Positions 44,776 through 54,182 are shown, counted from the first letter of the stretch. The stretch: 64,000 nucleotides of DNA from Bog-473 sp963782415 (GCA_963782415.1 CAWAJT010000008.1:744001-808000), one strand, 5' to 3'. Translations and numbers: made by a program. Notes: a model not told the origin generated them from the sequence alone.

Positions 44776-45358
44776 ATGACGGACCGATGGCAGGACAGCG
44801 GCGTGCCCCGCGGCGCGGCCTACGACCGGCGGTTCGAGGATCTGGCCGCACAGGGCGTGGACATGCACGGCGAGGCGGCTCTGATCGATTCCTTTGGTCC
44901 GGGCTCCGTGCTCGACGCCGGATGCGGCACCGGTCGCGTCGCCATAGAGCTCAGCCGGCGCGGCCATCGCGTCGTCGGGGTCGACATCGACGAGACCATG
45001 CTGGCGGCGGCGCGGGTCAAGGCACCTGAGATCGAATGGATCCGCGGCGACCTGTCGGACCCCGGACTTCAGCTGGGGCAGGTGTTCGACGTCGTGGTGA
45101 TGGCGGGCAACGTGCTCATTTTCGTGCCGTCCGGTAGCGAGGAGCGCGTCCTCGCCAATGCGGCGCGCTGGCTTCGCCCCGGCGGCCTGCTCGTGTCGGG
45201 TTACTCCATCTATCCCGGAGGTTTCGATGCCGCGCCAGCACGACGCCATGGCCGTCCGCGCCGGCCTGGTGCTCCGGGATCGCTGGTCGACGTGGGACCG
45301 GGCTCCCTTCTCCGCAGACGACCGCTACGCCGTGGCCGTGCACGTACGACAGGGCTGA
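44776..45358 (+). pseudogene. Class I SAM-dependent methyltransferase, frameshifted near the C-terminus
   Basis: ATG 44776 opens a Rossmann methyltransferase: DAGCGTGRVAIELSRRGH (motif I), VVGVDIDETMLAAARVKAP, then DVVVMAGNVLIFV and WLRPGGLLVSGYSIYPGG. At 45235-45236 (CC) one base too many moves the frame. The expected end continues in the next frame (HDAMAVRAGLVLRDRWSTWD, RAPF) to a stop at 45358, giving about 193 residues when joined. Substrate unknown. The next gene is an Lrp-type regulator 94 bp on. Confidence 0.8.
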
Positions 45359-45452
45359 ACGGTGTTGCAGCGTGACGCAATGGAGTAGCAACTCTGTCCG
45401 TCCGCGACGCACTGAACGTGCAACAGATCGCCGCTTCGTTAGGCTTCTGGCC

Positions 45453-45932
45453 ATGGGAACTGAGGATCTTGATCCGATCGATCATCACATCATCGAATTG
45501 CTGTCGCACAACGCACGCCGGACCATGGCCGACATCGGCGAGCAGGTTTCGCTGTCCGCCTCCGCCGTGACCAGGCGTATCGAGCGACTCGAGCGCACCG
45601 GGGTGATCGCGGGCTACACGGTCGTCGTCGACCATCGCAAGGCCGGACGTCCCATTCAGGCCTTCACCGAAGTCCGGTTCGCGGGTACGGCCGACCTGCA
45701 GGAGATCAAGGAGACCGCGATGCAGCTTTCCGAGGTCCAGGCGGTGTTCACCACCGCTGGCGACCCCGATGCGCTTGTCTGGCTCCAGGTGCCCGATGTC
45801 GAGCGCCTGGGTCAGGTGATTGAGCAGCTGCGCCGACGCGGCCGGGTCACCGGCACGAAGACCCTTATCGTCCTGGACACGTGGTCTCGCCACCGGGCAA
45901 TTGAGTCCAACGACCTGCCGGCGCGCTCGTAG
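45453..45932 (+). CDS. Lrp/AsnC-family transcriptional regulator
   Basis: 159-residue DNA-binding protein with an N-terminal winged HTH (DHHIIELLSHNARRTMADIG, LSASAVTRRIERLERTGVI) and a C-terminal RAM ligand-binding domain (VEVRF-like TEVRFAGTADLQEIKETA, VQAVFTTAGDPDALVWLQVP). It probably responds to an amino acid or small metabolite. ATG 45453. The following lipoprotein gene starts at the last base of its stop codon, so the two are cotranscribed. Confidence 0.92.
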   Translation: MGTEDLDPIDHHIIELLSHNARRTMADIGEQVSLSASAVTRRIERLERTGVIAGYTVVVDHRKAGRPIQAFTEVRFAGTADLQEIKETAMQLSEVQAVFTTAGDPDALVWLQVPDVERLGQVIEQLRRRGRVTGTKTLIVLDTWSRHRAIESNDLPARS

Positions 45933-46945
45933 TGCCGAGACACCGGGGAAGGCTGCAGGCGGCAGGCGGTGTCATCGCCATCGTGCTCCTGGCGGCCGCG
46001 TGCAGCCAGAGCCCGGGTTCGTCGAGCGCGCCGACGACGACCAGCTCCAGCCGTCCGACCACGACCACGACTGCCGGGCCTGCGGGCTCATGGTCGAGGG
46101 CCGTCAGTGTCGCGGCCGACTCCGACCTCTCGGTCGTGTCGTGCGCGGCACCGCTCACCTGCGTCATCGGTTCGACCTCCGGTCAGACCTACCGCTTGAC
46201 CTTTGCCAAGGTGAGCGCGCTGGGTGCTCCCGTTCCCTCGTCGTCGCCCCAGGGCACGTCCTATCTTTCCTGTGCCGGTGCCGGCTTCTGCGCCGCCGCC
46301 CCGAACCTGAACCAGGTTGCCTTCCTCAGTGGGTCGGCCTGGCAGGCGCCGGCCACGATTGCCGCGGCGCAGGGCATCACCGCCATCGACTGCACCGGTC
46401 CCACCTTCTGCATCACTGTGGACGGGGAGGGCAACTCGTTCGCCTATGACGGCAGCCGTTGGTCCGGCAACATCGGAGCCTGGGGCGCCGCCAACCAGAT
46501 CTCCTGCGTCTCGCCTTCATTCTGCGTGGCCGCCGAGGGCGGTCCGTCGGTGTTCAACGGCAGCATGTGGACCCAGCCGAGCGATGTCGACACCCAGGGC
46601 CAGCTCAACTCGGTGTCGTGTGCCTCGGTAACCTTCTGCGTCCTCGTTGACAGCAACGGAGGGGCGTTGACGTGGAACGGGACGACCTTCTCGGCTCCCG
46701 TGTCGATTGCCACCGAGCCGCCGCTCACCGGCACCAACGCGTCGGGTCTGACCTCCGTCTCGTGTCCCACGACGACCTTTTGCCGGGCGGTGGACTCCAT
46801 CGGTCGGGTCTTCGGGTGGAATGGCACCACGTGGAGCCACGGCAGCCTCGTCGACAGCGGCCACGCGCTGACGAGCATTTCGTGCCCGACGGTCTCCTAC
46901 TGCGTCGCGGTGGATCGGGCGGGTAACGCGTTCGTCTCCACCTAG
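45932..46945 (+). CDS. Lipoprotein with seven C-x5-C repeats (predicted beta-propeller)
   Basis: 337-residue exported protein. The lipoprotein signal ends LLAAAC (Cys25), then a Ser/Thr-rich linker. The rest is built of seven repeats of about 40 residues, each with C-x5-C: SCAAPLTC, SCAGAGFC, DCTGPTFC, SCVSPSFC, SCASVTFC, SCPTTTFC, SCPTVSYC, most followed by a V-D/A-E turn and a W-N-G-T-like strand (ALTWNGTTFS, VFGWNGTTWS). Seven blades each pinned by a disulfide would suit an extracytoplasmic binding propeller. Ligand unknown. GTG 45932 touches the Lrp gene stop. Confidence 0.8.
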   Translation: MPRHRGRLQAAGGVIAIVLLAAACSQSPGSSSAPTTTSSSRPTTTTTAGPAGSWSRAVSVAADSDLSVVSCAAPLTCVIGSTSGQTYRLTFAKVSALGAPVPSSSPQGTSYLSCAGAGFCAAAPNLNQVAFLSGSAWQAPATIAAAQGITAIDCTGPTFCITVDGEGNSFAYDGSRWSGNIGAWGAANQISCVSPSFCVAAEGGPSVFNGSMWTQPSDVDTQGQLNSVSCASVTFCVLVDSNGGALTWNGTTFSAPVSIATEPPLTGTNASGLTSVSCPTTTFCRAVDSIGRVFGWNGTTWSHGSLVDSGHALTSISCPTVSYCVAVDRAGNAFVST

Positions 46946-46964
46946 GGCCGCCGAAACGTCGCCC

Positions 46965-47567
46965 CTACCACGGTGACAGCGCCGGGGGGTCGCCCCGGCC
47001 GATCACCCATGCCAAGAGCGCGGCGGGTTCCGTGCGCGCCGCCAGACGCGGCAGCTCGCGCGGCAGCCAGGCCGCGACCAGCGCGGACGGGAAGGGCACG
47101 GGACCGAGACCGAGGTCCCCGTGGTGCACCACGACCTCGCGCCAGCGTGACAGGACGGCGTCGCGCGAACTCTCGACGACGCCCTTGGACGTCCGCGACG
47201 GGGCGTCCCATGCGGCGACGGGGAGCCCGGCCATGACGCGTGTGACGGCATCGCCCGTCCGCCGCACGTCGCGAACCAATTCGGTCGCGGGACGGCCGGC
47301 GCCTGCCTCAATGTCCCGGGTCCGCTGCTCCAGTCCCCCTGGGTACTGGTCGCGGACCTCACCGGCGGCGGCGCCCTCCAGCCGCCAGACCACGCTGTCC
47401 GCGTTGCGAGCGATGTGCGTGAGGAGGTGACCGACGCTCCACCCCGGCAACCGGCTGGGGCAGCGGGCCACGTCGTCCTGCAGATCGCCGAGGCTCGTCA
47501 GCAGGGCGGCTTGCGCGGCGTGACAGCCCTCGATCCAGGCGGTGGGCGCACCCGCGTCCAGCGTCAC
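46965..47567 (-). CDS. Maleylpyruvate isomerase/MDMPI-family protein
   Basis: About 200 residues from GTG 47567. The N-terminal DinB-like four-helix domain has PSRLPGWSVGHLLTHIARNA, WRLEGAAAGEVRDQYPGG, and a likely metal-binding His set (HLLTHIARN, later VVVHHGDLGLG). These actinobacterial proteins are mycothiol-dependent isomerases/transferases or relatives. The start lies within GTGA shared with the upstream decarboxylase stop, so translation is coupled to that PLP enzyme. The specific reaction is unknown. Confidence 0.82.
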   Translation of the reverse strand: MTLDAGAPTAWIEGCHAAQAALLTSLGDLQDDVARCPSRLPGWSVGHLLTHIARNADSVVWRLEGAAAGEVRDQYPGGLEQRTRDIEAGAGRPATELVRDVRRTGDAVTRVMAGLPVAAWDAPSRTSKGVVESSRDAVLSRWREVVVHHGDLGLGPVPFPSALVAAWLPRELPRLAARTEPAALLAWVIGRGDPPALSPW

Positions 47568-48958
47568 GAGGGCGGAATGGTGGACTGCCCGTCGAGCATG
47601 TCGGCCATGACGGCACGGATGAACTCGTCCGCTTCGTCGGTCATGCCGCCCGCCACCCCGCCGTAAATGGCGCCCGAGCGAGGTGCCTCGTCGGCGTGCT
47701 CCTTGGCGTAGGCCACGGCCTCGGCCAGGTCCGCCGCGAATTCGGGCACCACCTGGGGCTGCGTCTGAGGCCTCGTCACGGCCATGTGCAACGCATTCGG
47801 ATACTGCTGCCCGTTGAACCGCCATCCCCTCGTCCGCATGAAATCGTTCACGTGGTAGATGTCGAACTCGTCAGACGTGAAGGAGAAGAGGAACGTCGGC
47901 CGGCCCACCAGGCGCAGCTCCGGATGCGACCTCACGGCCTCCTGCATGGCGACGGATGTGGCGAAGATCTCCCGCGCGTAGCCCAGGTAGCCGGCGTGTC
48001 CGAGTTGCACCATGGCTGCCCATGTTGCCGCGATGAGTCCGCCCGAGCGCGACCCTTCCATGCCGGGTGAGGTGTACTTTCCGCCGCTCCAGTCGGTCAG
48101 GTAGAAGTACTGGGCATTGCGCAGCGCCTTCGTGCGGAAGCTGAGCACCGACGACCCCTTGAAGGCGTAGCCGTACTTGTGGGTGTCGGCCGACATGGAG
48201 GTGACGCCCGGCACCGAGTAATCGAAGGCGGGGATGTCGTAGCCCAGCTCGCGGCCAAACGGCAGGATGAACCCGCCCAGACACGAGTCGACGTGGAGCC
48301 CGACGTCCTTCTCGAGCGCCACGTCGGACAGGTCGCCGATCGGGTCGACGGTGCCATAGCCGTAGTTGCAGGCGGAGCCGATCAGGGCCACGGTCTGGTC
48401 GTCCACGTTGTCGCGGACCCAGTCCACGTCGACCTGGGTCGTGACCGGGTCGATCGGGGCCCGGCGCAGCTCGACGCCGAAGAGGTGGCATGCCTTGTCG
48501 AAGGCAGGGTGCGCGGTCTCGGGCTTGATGACGTTCGGCCTGTGTACGCCGCGAACCTGGTTGGCGTGCTCGCGGTAGGCGAGGATCGCGTGCAGAATGC
48601 TGCCGGTACCACCGGTCGTCACCAGCCCGCACGGGTCGTCACCGGCAGCGACGGCGGCGTCCCCGTTGTGCAGCCCGAGCGTCATGGCGATGATCTCCGC
48701 CTCGAACTTCGTGGCGCTGGGGCACATGTCGCGCTGCAGGACGTTCACGTGTGCGAAGAGCCCGAAGGCCTCGTTCATGAAGTGGTAGTGGTCGTGGTCG
48801 CCGCAGTACATGGTGCCCGAGCACTTGCCCGTCTCCCAGAAGGCGTCCTCCTCGGTCGCCATGGCCCGCAGCTCGCCCAGTACGGCTTCGCGGCTCATGC
48901 CCTGCTCGGGAAGGGAGCGGTTGATGGCGAAACGGTCGGCGTAGGGGTAGTCGCTCAT
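47564..48958 (-). CDS. PLP-dependent decarboxylase/aldolase, sphingosine-1-phosphate-lyase-like
   Basis: 464-residue group II PLP enzyme. ATG 48958 has GAGGAGG at good spacing. It has TTGGTGSILHAILAYREHAN (~115-134), the PLP-Asp region LHVDSCLGGFILPFG (221-235) and the Lys261 loop SADTHKYGYAFKGSS, which is closer to sphingosine-phosphate lyase (DTHKYG.xxKG) than to glutamate or aromatic decarboxylases. It could cleave a phosphorylated long-chain base to an aldehyde and phosphoethanolamine. A short overlap joins it to the MDMPI-type gene downstream. Confidence 0.84.
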   Translation of the reverse strand: MSDYPYADRFAINRSLPEQGMSREAVLGELRAMATEEDAFWETGKCSGTMYCGDHDHYHFMNEAFGLFAHVNVLQRDMCPSATKFEAEIIAMTLGLHNGDAAVAAGDDPCGLVTTGGTGSILHAILAYREHANQVRGVHRPNVIKPETAHPAFDKACHLFGVELRRAPIDPVTTQVDVDWVRDNVDDQTVALIGSACNYGYGTVDPIGDLSDVALEKDVGLHVDSCLGGFILPFGRELGYDIPAFDYSVPGVTSMSADTHKYGYAFKGSSVLSFRTKALRNAQYFYLTDWSGGKYTSPGMEGSRSGGLIAATWAAMVQLGHAGYLGYAREIFATSVAMQEAVRSHPELRLVGRPTFLFSFTSDEFDIYHVNDFMRTRGWRFNGQQYPNALHMAVTRPQTQPQVVPEFAADLAEAVAYAKEHADEAPRSGAIYGGVAGGMTDEADEFIRAVMADMLDGQSTIPPS

Positions 48959-49073
48959 CGGTACTGGCCTCCTCGGGGGCGCGACGGGTGTCGAAAAGGG
49001 GCCCGCGCCCACGACTTCCGAGACTATTCAATTGGGTCGATCTGGCGGACACTCCGGTGGGCGATGATGGGCT

Positions 49074-50744
49074 GTGCGCCGTCCTCAGGCCTTTCTGTCG
49101 CTGCGCGGCTACCAGCGTTCGTGGGCGTCAGCGGACCTGGCGGCGGGTCTGACGCTTCTGGTCATCGCCGTGCCGGAGCAGCTGGCCACGTCCCGCCTGG
49201 CCGGGATGCCGCCGATCACCGGTTTCTACGCCTTCATCGCGGGGTCGTTGCTCTTTGCCTTGTTGGGCTCGAACCCGCAGATGTCGGTCGGCGCCGACTC
49301 GACCATCGCGCCGCTCTTCGCTGCCGGTGTCTCGGCACTGGCACTCAGCGGCTCCACGCACTATGTCGAGCTGGTGGCGATCCTGGCCGTGATGGTCGGA
49401 CTCATGGTCACGGCGGTCAGCCTGCTGCGCCTCGGGTGGATCGCCGAGTTCCTCTCCACACCCATTGTGACCGGCTTCCTCTCCGGCGTGGCGGTGATCA
49501 TCATCGTGCACCAGCTGCCCGATTTCCTCGGTCTGCCGCCTGGCGGCGGGTCCAACCTGAGTCGATTCGGCTCGGTTGTGACGAACCTCGGTGCGGTGAA
49601 CGCGTGGACGGTCGCCATCGGGGTCGGCGTGCTGTCCGTGCTGTTCGTGTGCGCGCGACTGGACCGGCGCATCCCCGGGGCGCTCGTCGGCATGGTGGCG
49701 TCGACCGCGTTGGTGGGCGCGCTTGGACTGGAGTCCCACGGCGTGGCGGTGCTGGGCACGGTGCACACCGGCGCGCCGCACTTCGGGTTGACGGGGCTGT
49801 CCTGGTCCACGGTCCAGAGGCTGGCACCTCTGGCGGCCGTGGTGGCGCTGGTCGTCGTGACCCAGACCGCGGCCACCACCCGTGCCTTCGCCGAGCAAGG
49901 CAGCTACGACGTCAACGCGGACCGCGACTTCCTCGCCGTCGGCGCCGGCGGCGTCGTGGCCGGTCTCGTCGGCTCCTTTCCGGTCAATGCCAGCCCGCCT
50001 CGTACGGGGGCGGTCGCCACCTCCGGGGGCCGCACGCAGGCGGGGGCCATCGGGGCCGCCCTGGTCGTGGTCCTGCTCATCCCCGTGGCCAATGTTCTGC
50101 GAAACGTTCCGCTGGCGACACTGGCCGCGATCCTGATGTACGTGGCGGCCCGCCTCTTCAACCCCGGCGATCTCGCTGCCATCGCCCGCTTCGATCTGTT
50201 CGAGTTCGGGCTGGCGGGGATCACGCTGTTGACGGTCGTGATGGTCGGCGTGGAGCAGGGCATCGGCGTCGCGGTAGGACTGGCCATCCTCGATCGCATC
50301 CGACTCAGCGCCCGTCCCCAGTTGCACGTGCTCGGTCGCCTCGCCGGGACCACGAGCTGGGCGCCCGTGGCCCCCGAGATCCCGGCCACCCAGGTTCCGG
50401 GCGTGCTGGTGCTGCTCTTCGCCACCCCGCTCTGGTACGCCAACGCCGTGCACTTCCGCGACGAGGTGGACACCGCACTGGCTCGGGCCCCCGGGACGCG
50501 GGTACTCGTGCTCGACACCGTCGGGATGTCCGATGTCGATTTCACCGGATCACGCGCCCTCGCCCACGTCGTCACGGCGTGTGAGCACGCCCACGTGGCC
50601 TTCGGGGTGGCACGGGCCGGGGAGCACGCGCTGCACATGCTGCGTCGGAGCGGGTTGGTCCAGCGCATCGGCGAGGATCACTTCTACCCGAGTGTCGACG
50701 TCGCGGTCACCGCATTGGCTGATCGACCGCCACCTTCCTCGTGA
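49074..50744 (+). CDS. SulP-family anion transporter with STAS domain
   Basis: 556-residue membrane protein. The transport domain has about 12 helices, with the N-terminal signature LRGYQRSWASADLAAGLTLL, VIAVPEQLATSRLAGMPPITG (in two parts), and DFLAVGAGGVVAGLVGSFPV, NASPPRTGAV. The C-terminal STAS domain is about residues 435-545 (GVLVLLFATPLWYANAVHFR, LDTVGMSDVDFTGSRAL). It probably takes up sulfate, bicarbonate or a dicarboxylate; the substrate is not determinable. GTG 49074. Divergent from the lyase-like gene. Confidence 0.92.
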   Translation: MRRPQAFLSLRGYQRSWASADLAAGLTLLVIAVPEQLATSRLAGMPPITGFYAFIAGSLLFALLGSNPQMSVGADSTIAPLFAAGVSALALSGSTHYVELVAILAVMVGLMVTAVSLLRLGWIAEFLSTPIVTGFLSGVAVIIIVHQLPDFLGLPPGGGSNLSRFGSVVTNLGAVNAWTVAIGVGVLSVLFVCARLDRRIPGALVGMVASTALVGALGLESHGVAVLGTVHTGAPHFGLTGLSWSTVQRLAPLAAVVALVVVTQTAATTRAFAEQGSYDVNADRDFLAVGAGGVVAGLVGSFPVNASPPRTGAVATSGGRTQAGAIGAALVVVLLIPVANVLRNVPLATLAAILMYVAARLFNPGDLAAIARFDLFEFGLAGITLLTVVMVGVEQGIGVAVGLAILDRIRLSARPQLHVLGRLAGTTSWAPVAPEIPATQVPGVLVLLFATPLWYANAVHFRDEVDTALARAPGTRVLVLDTVGMSDVDFTGSRALAHVVTACEHAHVAFGVARAGEHALHMLRRSGLVQRIGEDHFYPSVDVAVTALADRPPPSS

Positions 50745-50765
50745 GCTCGGGGACGGCTTGTGGCA

Positions 50766-51586
50766 CTAGGAGCCGCCGACGTCGAGGTCGACCCGGATCG
50801 GGCGGTGATCCGAGCCGGCGTGCGGGAGGACCCGGCCACCAGCGGGACGCAACGCTCCGCGGACAAGGATGTGGTCGATCTGGCTGTGCGGTCGCCAGGT
50901 GGGCCAGGTGCGGCCGATGATCGCTCGCCGCCATCCGGGCATGAAGAGGTGGACGAGCGGTCCCCATGTGTTCATGTCACCGGCCAGCGCGGCGTCGGGT
51001 CGGGTCTCGGTCTGCATCTTCTTGTGCAGCTCGGCCCAGTTGAGGGGCGAGCCGTAGAGCAGGTGTGCCATGTGGGTGCCGGCCACGGAAATCGGTCGTC
51101 CCTCCACCGTGAGATCGACCACGATCGCCGCTCGCAGGACGCGGTCGATCCGCAGGTTGCGCATGTGCACCAGCCGTGTCGCCTCAATCTCGAGCTCAGG
51201 GCGCACGAGCATCGCGATACCCAGGACCCCTGCTCGGCTTCTTGCCAACGCGTCAGCGCCTTCACCTTCTCGGACTCGGCGCGCAAGCCATCGAGGAAAA
51301 GCGCCTTGTTGCGATCAGACCAGAACGCCCGCGCCCGCCACGAATGGGGCGCTTCGGGCTGAGGGCGGATGCGGCGCCCCTGGCCGAGCGTGTGCGCGAC
51401 GACCTGATAGCCGAGCAGGCGCGCCGCCTCGGTGGACTGGCCGCCGCTGTCGTCGCCGGCGTGCGTCCACGTTTCCTCGAGCACGATGACGTCGGCGTCA
51501 AGCGAGGCAATGGCAGCGAGATAGTCGAATGGTCTGCCCCATCCGTCGATACCGCAGTGCATGTTGAAGTTGGCGATGCTGAGCAC
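50766..51586 (-). pseudogene. Endonuclease/exonuclease/phosphatase-fold protein, frameshifted
   Basis: Metal-dependent EEP-family hydrolase (DNase I-like fold; could act on nucleic acid, lipid or phosphodiester). GTG 51586 begins LSIANFNMHCGIDGWGRP, then DADVIVLEETWT (catalytic Glu). Near 51245 one base is missing; the frame moves and RSRAGVLGIAMLVRPELE, GTHMAHLLYGSP, ALAGDMNTWGP (Asp-x-Asn), QIDHILVRG and AGSDHRPIRVDL (final Asp-His) follow to the stop at 50766. All catalytic motifs are kept across the break, total ~273 residues. Divergent from dapC, 51 bp. Confidence 0.8.
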
Positions 51587-51637
51587 GGTCCGGCCAGACG
51601 ATAGGCGAGCCAGGACGTCGTTGGTACGATCATCACG

Positions 51638-52822
51638 GTGGCAGCGGGCGCGGCGGGGGAGGCATATCTGACCCGACGGCTGCGGCCTTTCACCACCACG
51701 ATCTTCGCCACCATGTCCGAATTGGCGGGGGCGACACGCTCGGTCAACCTTGGCCAGGGCTTTCCCGACACCGACGGGCCCGAGGAGTTGCGCGAGGTCG
51801 CAGTCGCCGCCATTCGGGAAGGTCGCAACCAGTATGCGCCGGGAAACGGCCTCCCCGAGTTGCGCCAGTCCGTGGCGATCCACCAGCGCGCCTGGTACGG
51901 ACTGGCGCTGGATGCCGACACCGACGTGCTCGTGACCGTCGGGGCGACGGAAGCGATCGCCGCGGCGATGCTGGCGCTGTGCGAGCCCGGCGACGAGGTC
52001 GTCACGTTCGAACCGATGTACGACTCCTATGCCGCCAGCACAGCCATGGCCGGGGCGGTACCGCGCCCGGTGCGCCTGCACCCGCCCGATTGGCACTTTG
52101 ATCCCGACGACCTGGCGGCGGCCGTCGGACCGCGGACCAGGCTGATCCTCCTCAACTCGCCGCACAACCCGACGGGCAAGGTGTTCTCGCCCGACGAACT
52201 GGCGCAGGTTGCCGCCCTCTGCGTGAGGCATGACCTCCTGGCGGTCACCGACGAGGTGTACGAGCACCTCGTCTTCGACGGCACGCACGTCCCACTGGCC
52301 ACGCTGCCGGGCATGGCCGAACGCACATTGACCATCTCCTCGGGGGGCAAGACGTTCTCGTTCACGGGGTGGAAGGTGGGGTGGATCAGCGGGCGGGCGC
52401 CGCTGGTGGCCGCCGTGCGGGCCGCCAAGCAGTTCCTGACCTACACGAGCCCCGCGCCGTTCCAGCTCGCCATTGCGCGCGGCCTGCAGTACCCGGCCGA
52501 CGTGCTGGGGACGTTCGCCGACGACCTGGCGGCACGGCGCGACCAGCTCTGTGACGGGCTGGCGACGCTCGGGTACGAGGTGTTCCGGCCCGATGCCACC
52601 TATTTCGCCACGACCGACATCAGTACGGTGGCGCCCGGACTCGGTGCGCTCGAGTTCTGCCTGGCCCTCCCGAAACGCTGCGGCGTCGTCGCCATCCCGA
52701 GCTCGGTGTTCTACGACCCCTCCGACCCCGGAGCCGGCCGGACGTTGGTGCGCTGGGCCTTTTGCAAGCGTCCGGATGTCTTGGACGACGCGCTGACCCG
52801 CTTAGCATCATGGGGACCATGA
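51638..52822 (+). CDS. dapC: N-succinyldiaminopimelate aminotransferase-like class I/II aminotransferase
   Basis: Fold-type I PLP aminotransferase, 394 residues from GTG 51638. It resembles actinobacterial DapC (the lysine/DAP branch), with VNLGQGFPDTDGPEELREV, NQYAPGNGLPELR, VTVGATEAIAAAMLALCEPG, NSPHNPTGKVFS and PLP Lys238 in SSGGKTFSFTGWKVGW. DapC gives N-succinyl-LL-diaminopimelate for peptidoglycan and lysine. Methionine or kynurenine aminotransferase activity is an alternative in this subfamily. It is first in a tightly packed six-gene operon and its stop overlaps the next ATG by 4 bp. Confidence 0.8.
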   Translation: MAAGAAGEAYLTRRLRPFTTTIFATMSELAGATRSVNLGQGFPDTDGPEELREVAVAAIREGRNQYAPGNGLPELRQSVAIHQRAWYGLALDADTDVLVTVGATEAIAAAMLALCEPGDEVVTFEPMYDSYAASTAMAGAVPRPVRLHPPDWHFDPDDLAAAVGPRTRLILLNSPHNPTGKVFSPDELAQVAALCVRHDLLAVTDEVYEHLVFDGTHVPLATLPGMAERTLTISSGGKTFSFTGWKVGWISGRAPLVAAVRAAKQFLTYTSPAPFQLAIARGLQYPADVLGTFADDLAARRDQLCDGLATLGYEVFRPDATYFATTDISTVAPGLGALEFCLALPKRCGVVAIPSSVFYDPSDPGAGRTLVRWAFCKRPDVLDDALTRLASWGP

Positions 52823-53616
52823 GGATCCCCATCACCTGGGTCGACGCGTTCAGCGGCGTCGCGTTCAGCGGCAACCCGGCCGCGGTGTGCCTCCTGCCCG
52901 CGCCGCTCGACGACGTCCGGATGCAGTCGATCGCCTTCGAGCTCGGCATCGCCGAGACGGCCTACCTCACCCCGTCGGACGAACCGTCGACGTTCGGCCT
53001 GCGCTGGTTCTCGCCTTCCGTCGAGATCGACCTCTGTGGCCACGCCACCTTGGCCTCGGCCCACGCCCTGCGCGAGGGCGGCACGGTGGACGGCGCCTCG
53101 CCCCTCACGTTCCTCACCCGGAGCGGTCCTCTGCGAGCGGCCTACGAGGGCGACAGAATCGAGCTCGACTTCCCGGCCGACCCCATGAGCCCGGGCCCGG
53201 TCCCCGCCGCGCTGGCCGAGCAGTGGCCCGGGGCAGTGGTGGCCAGCGGGCAGACGGACTTCTTCACCTTCGTGGCGCTCTCGTCGGCGGAGGCCGTCCG
53301 GGCCTATGAGCCGGACCTGTCCGCTATCGCTTCTACGGGAGCCAAGGCCCTTTTGTTGACCGCCGCCGCTGCGCCCGGGTCCGGCGCGCACTACGTGCTG
53401 CGCGTCTTCGGCCCCAACGTCGGGATCGACGAGGATCCCGCGACCGGATCGGCGCAGTGCTCGGCCGGGCCGTTCTGGGCGGCCGAGCTCGGGCGGACCG
53501 AGCTCGTGGCCCACCAGCTCTCCCGGCGCGGCGCCACGCTGTACGTCCGTCCCGACGGGAAGCGGGTTCACATCGCGGGGCACGCCACCACGGTGCTCAC
53601 AGGCGAGCTGTGCTAG
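52819..53616 (+). CDS. PhzF-family isomerase
   Basis: 265-residue protein with the diaminopimelate-epimerase-like PhzF fold. ATG 52819 lies in ATGA shared with the dapC stop. Typical N-terminus: WVDAFSGVAFSGNPAAVCLL, GIAETAYLTPSD (Glu likely the catalytic acid/base), then SPSVEIDLCGHATLASAHAL, and NVGIDEDPATGSAQCSAGPF near residue 205. The family includes phenazine isomerase and many unassigned proteins. Next to dapC the metabolite could be a DAP-like compound, but this is a guess. Confidence 0.87.
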   Translation: MRIPITWVDAFSGVAFSGNPAAVCLLPAPLDDVRMQSIAFELGIAETAYLTPSDEPSTFGLRWFSPSVEIDLCGHATLASAHALREGGTVDGASPLTFLTRSGPLRAAYEGDRIELDFPADPMSPGPVPAALAEQWPGAVVASGQTDFFTFVALSSAEAVRAYEPDLSAIASTGAKALLLTAAAAPGSGAHYVLRVFGPNVGIDEDPATGSAQCSAGPFWAAELGRTELVAHQLSRRGATLYVRPDGKRVHIAGHATTVLTGELC

Positions 53617-53618
53617 GG

Positions 53619-54182
53619 ATGCGGTCCATGGGGAGTCCGGCGATGGGCGCCTCCACGGAGCAGTTGCGGGCCATGGTCGAGAGCCACGCGCCCGCCTCGC
53701 CCCGTGAGGTGGAGGCCCGGCAGCGCTTCCTGTCCGAGCTCGACGGTTTGGCCGCACCTTGTGACGAACATGGTGGCCTGACCCACGTGACCGCGTCCGG
53801 CATCGTGGTCGGTCGTCGCGGCACGGTGCTGCACCGCCACAAGCGACTCGGCATCTGGATGCAGCCGGGCGGTCATATCGATGCGGGTGAGCGGCCCCAT
53901 GAGGCGGCATTGCGCGAGGCCAATGAGGAGCTGGGCCTCCCCGTGGCGCATCCCGTCGCCGGCCCCCTGCTCATCCATCTCGACGTGCACGAAGCGGCGC
54001 ACGGGCACACGCACCTGGACCTGCGTTATCTGCTGCTCGGCGGGGACGGGGATCCGTTGCCGCCCCCTGACGAGAGCCCCGATGCACGCTGGTGCAGCTG
54101 GGACGAGGCCACGGCCATGGCCGACCCGGCGCTGATTGAGGCATTGCCCCTGGCACGGGCGACCTACGAGACGATGGCATGA
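53619..54182 (+). CDS. Nudix hydrolase
   Basis: 187-residue Nudix protein. ATG 53619 starts two bases after the PhzF stop; ATG 53628 is also possible. The Nudix box is complete: GGHIDAGERPHEAALREANEELGL (in two parts GGHIDAGERPHEAAL, REANEELGL), near residues 85-108. It is preceded by LHRHKRLGIWMQP and followed by LDVHEAAHGHTHLDLRYLL. Cleaves a nucleoside diphosphate linked to some moiety; substrate unknown. The last codons overlap the next gene by 4 bp. Confidence 0.9.
   Translation: MRSMGSPAMGASTEQLRAMVESHAPASPREVEARQRFLSELDGLAAPCDEHGGLTHVTASGIVVGRRGTVLHRHKRLGIWMQPGGHIDAGERPHEAALREANEELGLPVAHPVAGPLLIHLDVHEAAHGHTHLDLRYLLLGGDGDPLPPPDESPDARWCSWDEATAMADPALIEALPLARATYETMA

Noticed and set aside
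48179..50584. An 801-codon open frame on the plus strand
   Set aside because: It is antisense to the lyase-like gene and out of frame with SulP; the translation is Arg/Gly/His-rich with no motif, as expected of shadow frames in GC-rich DNA.
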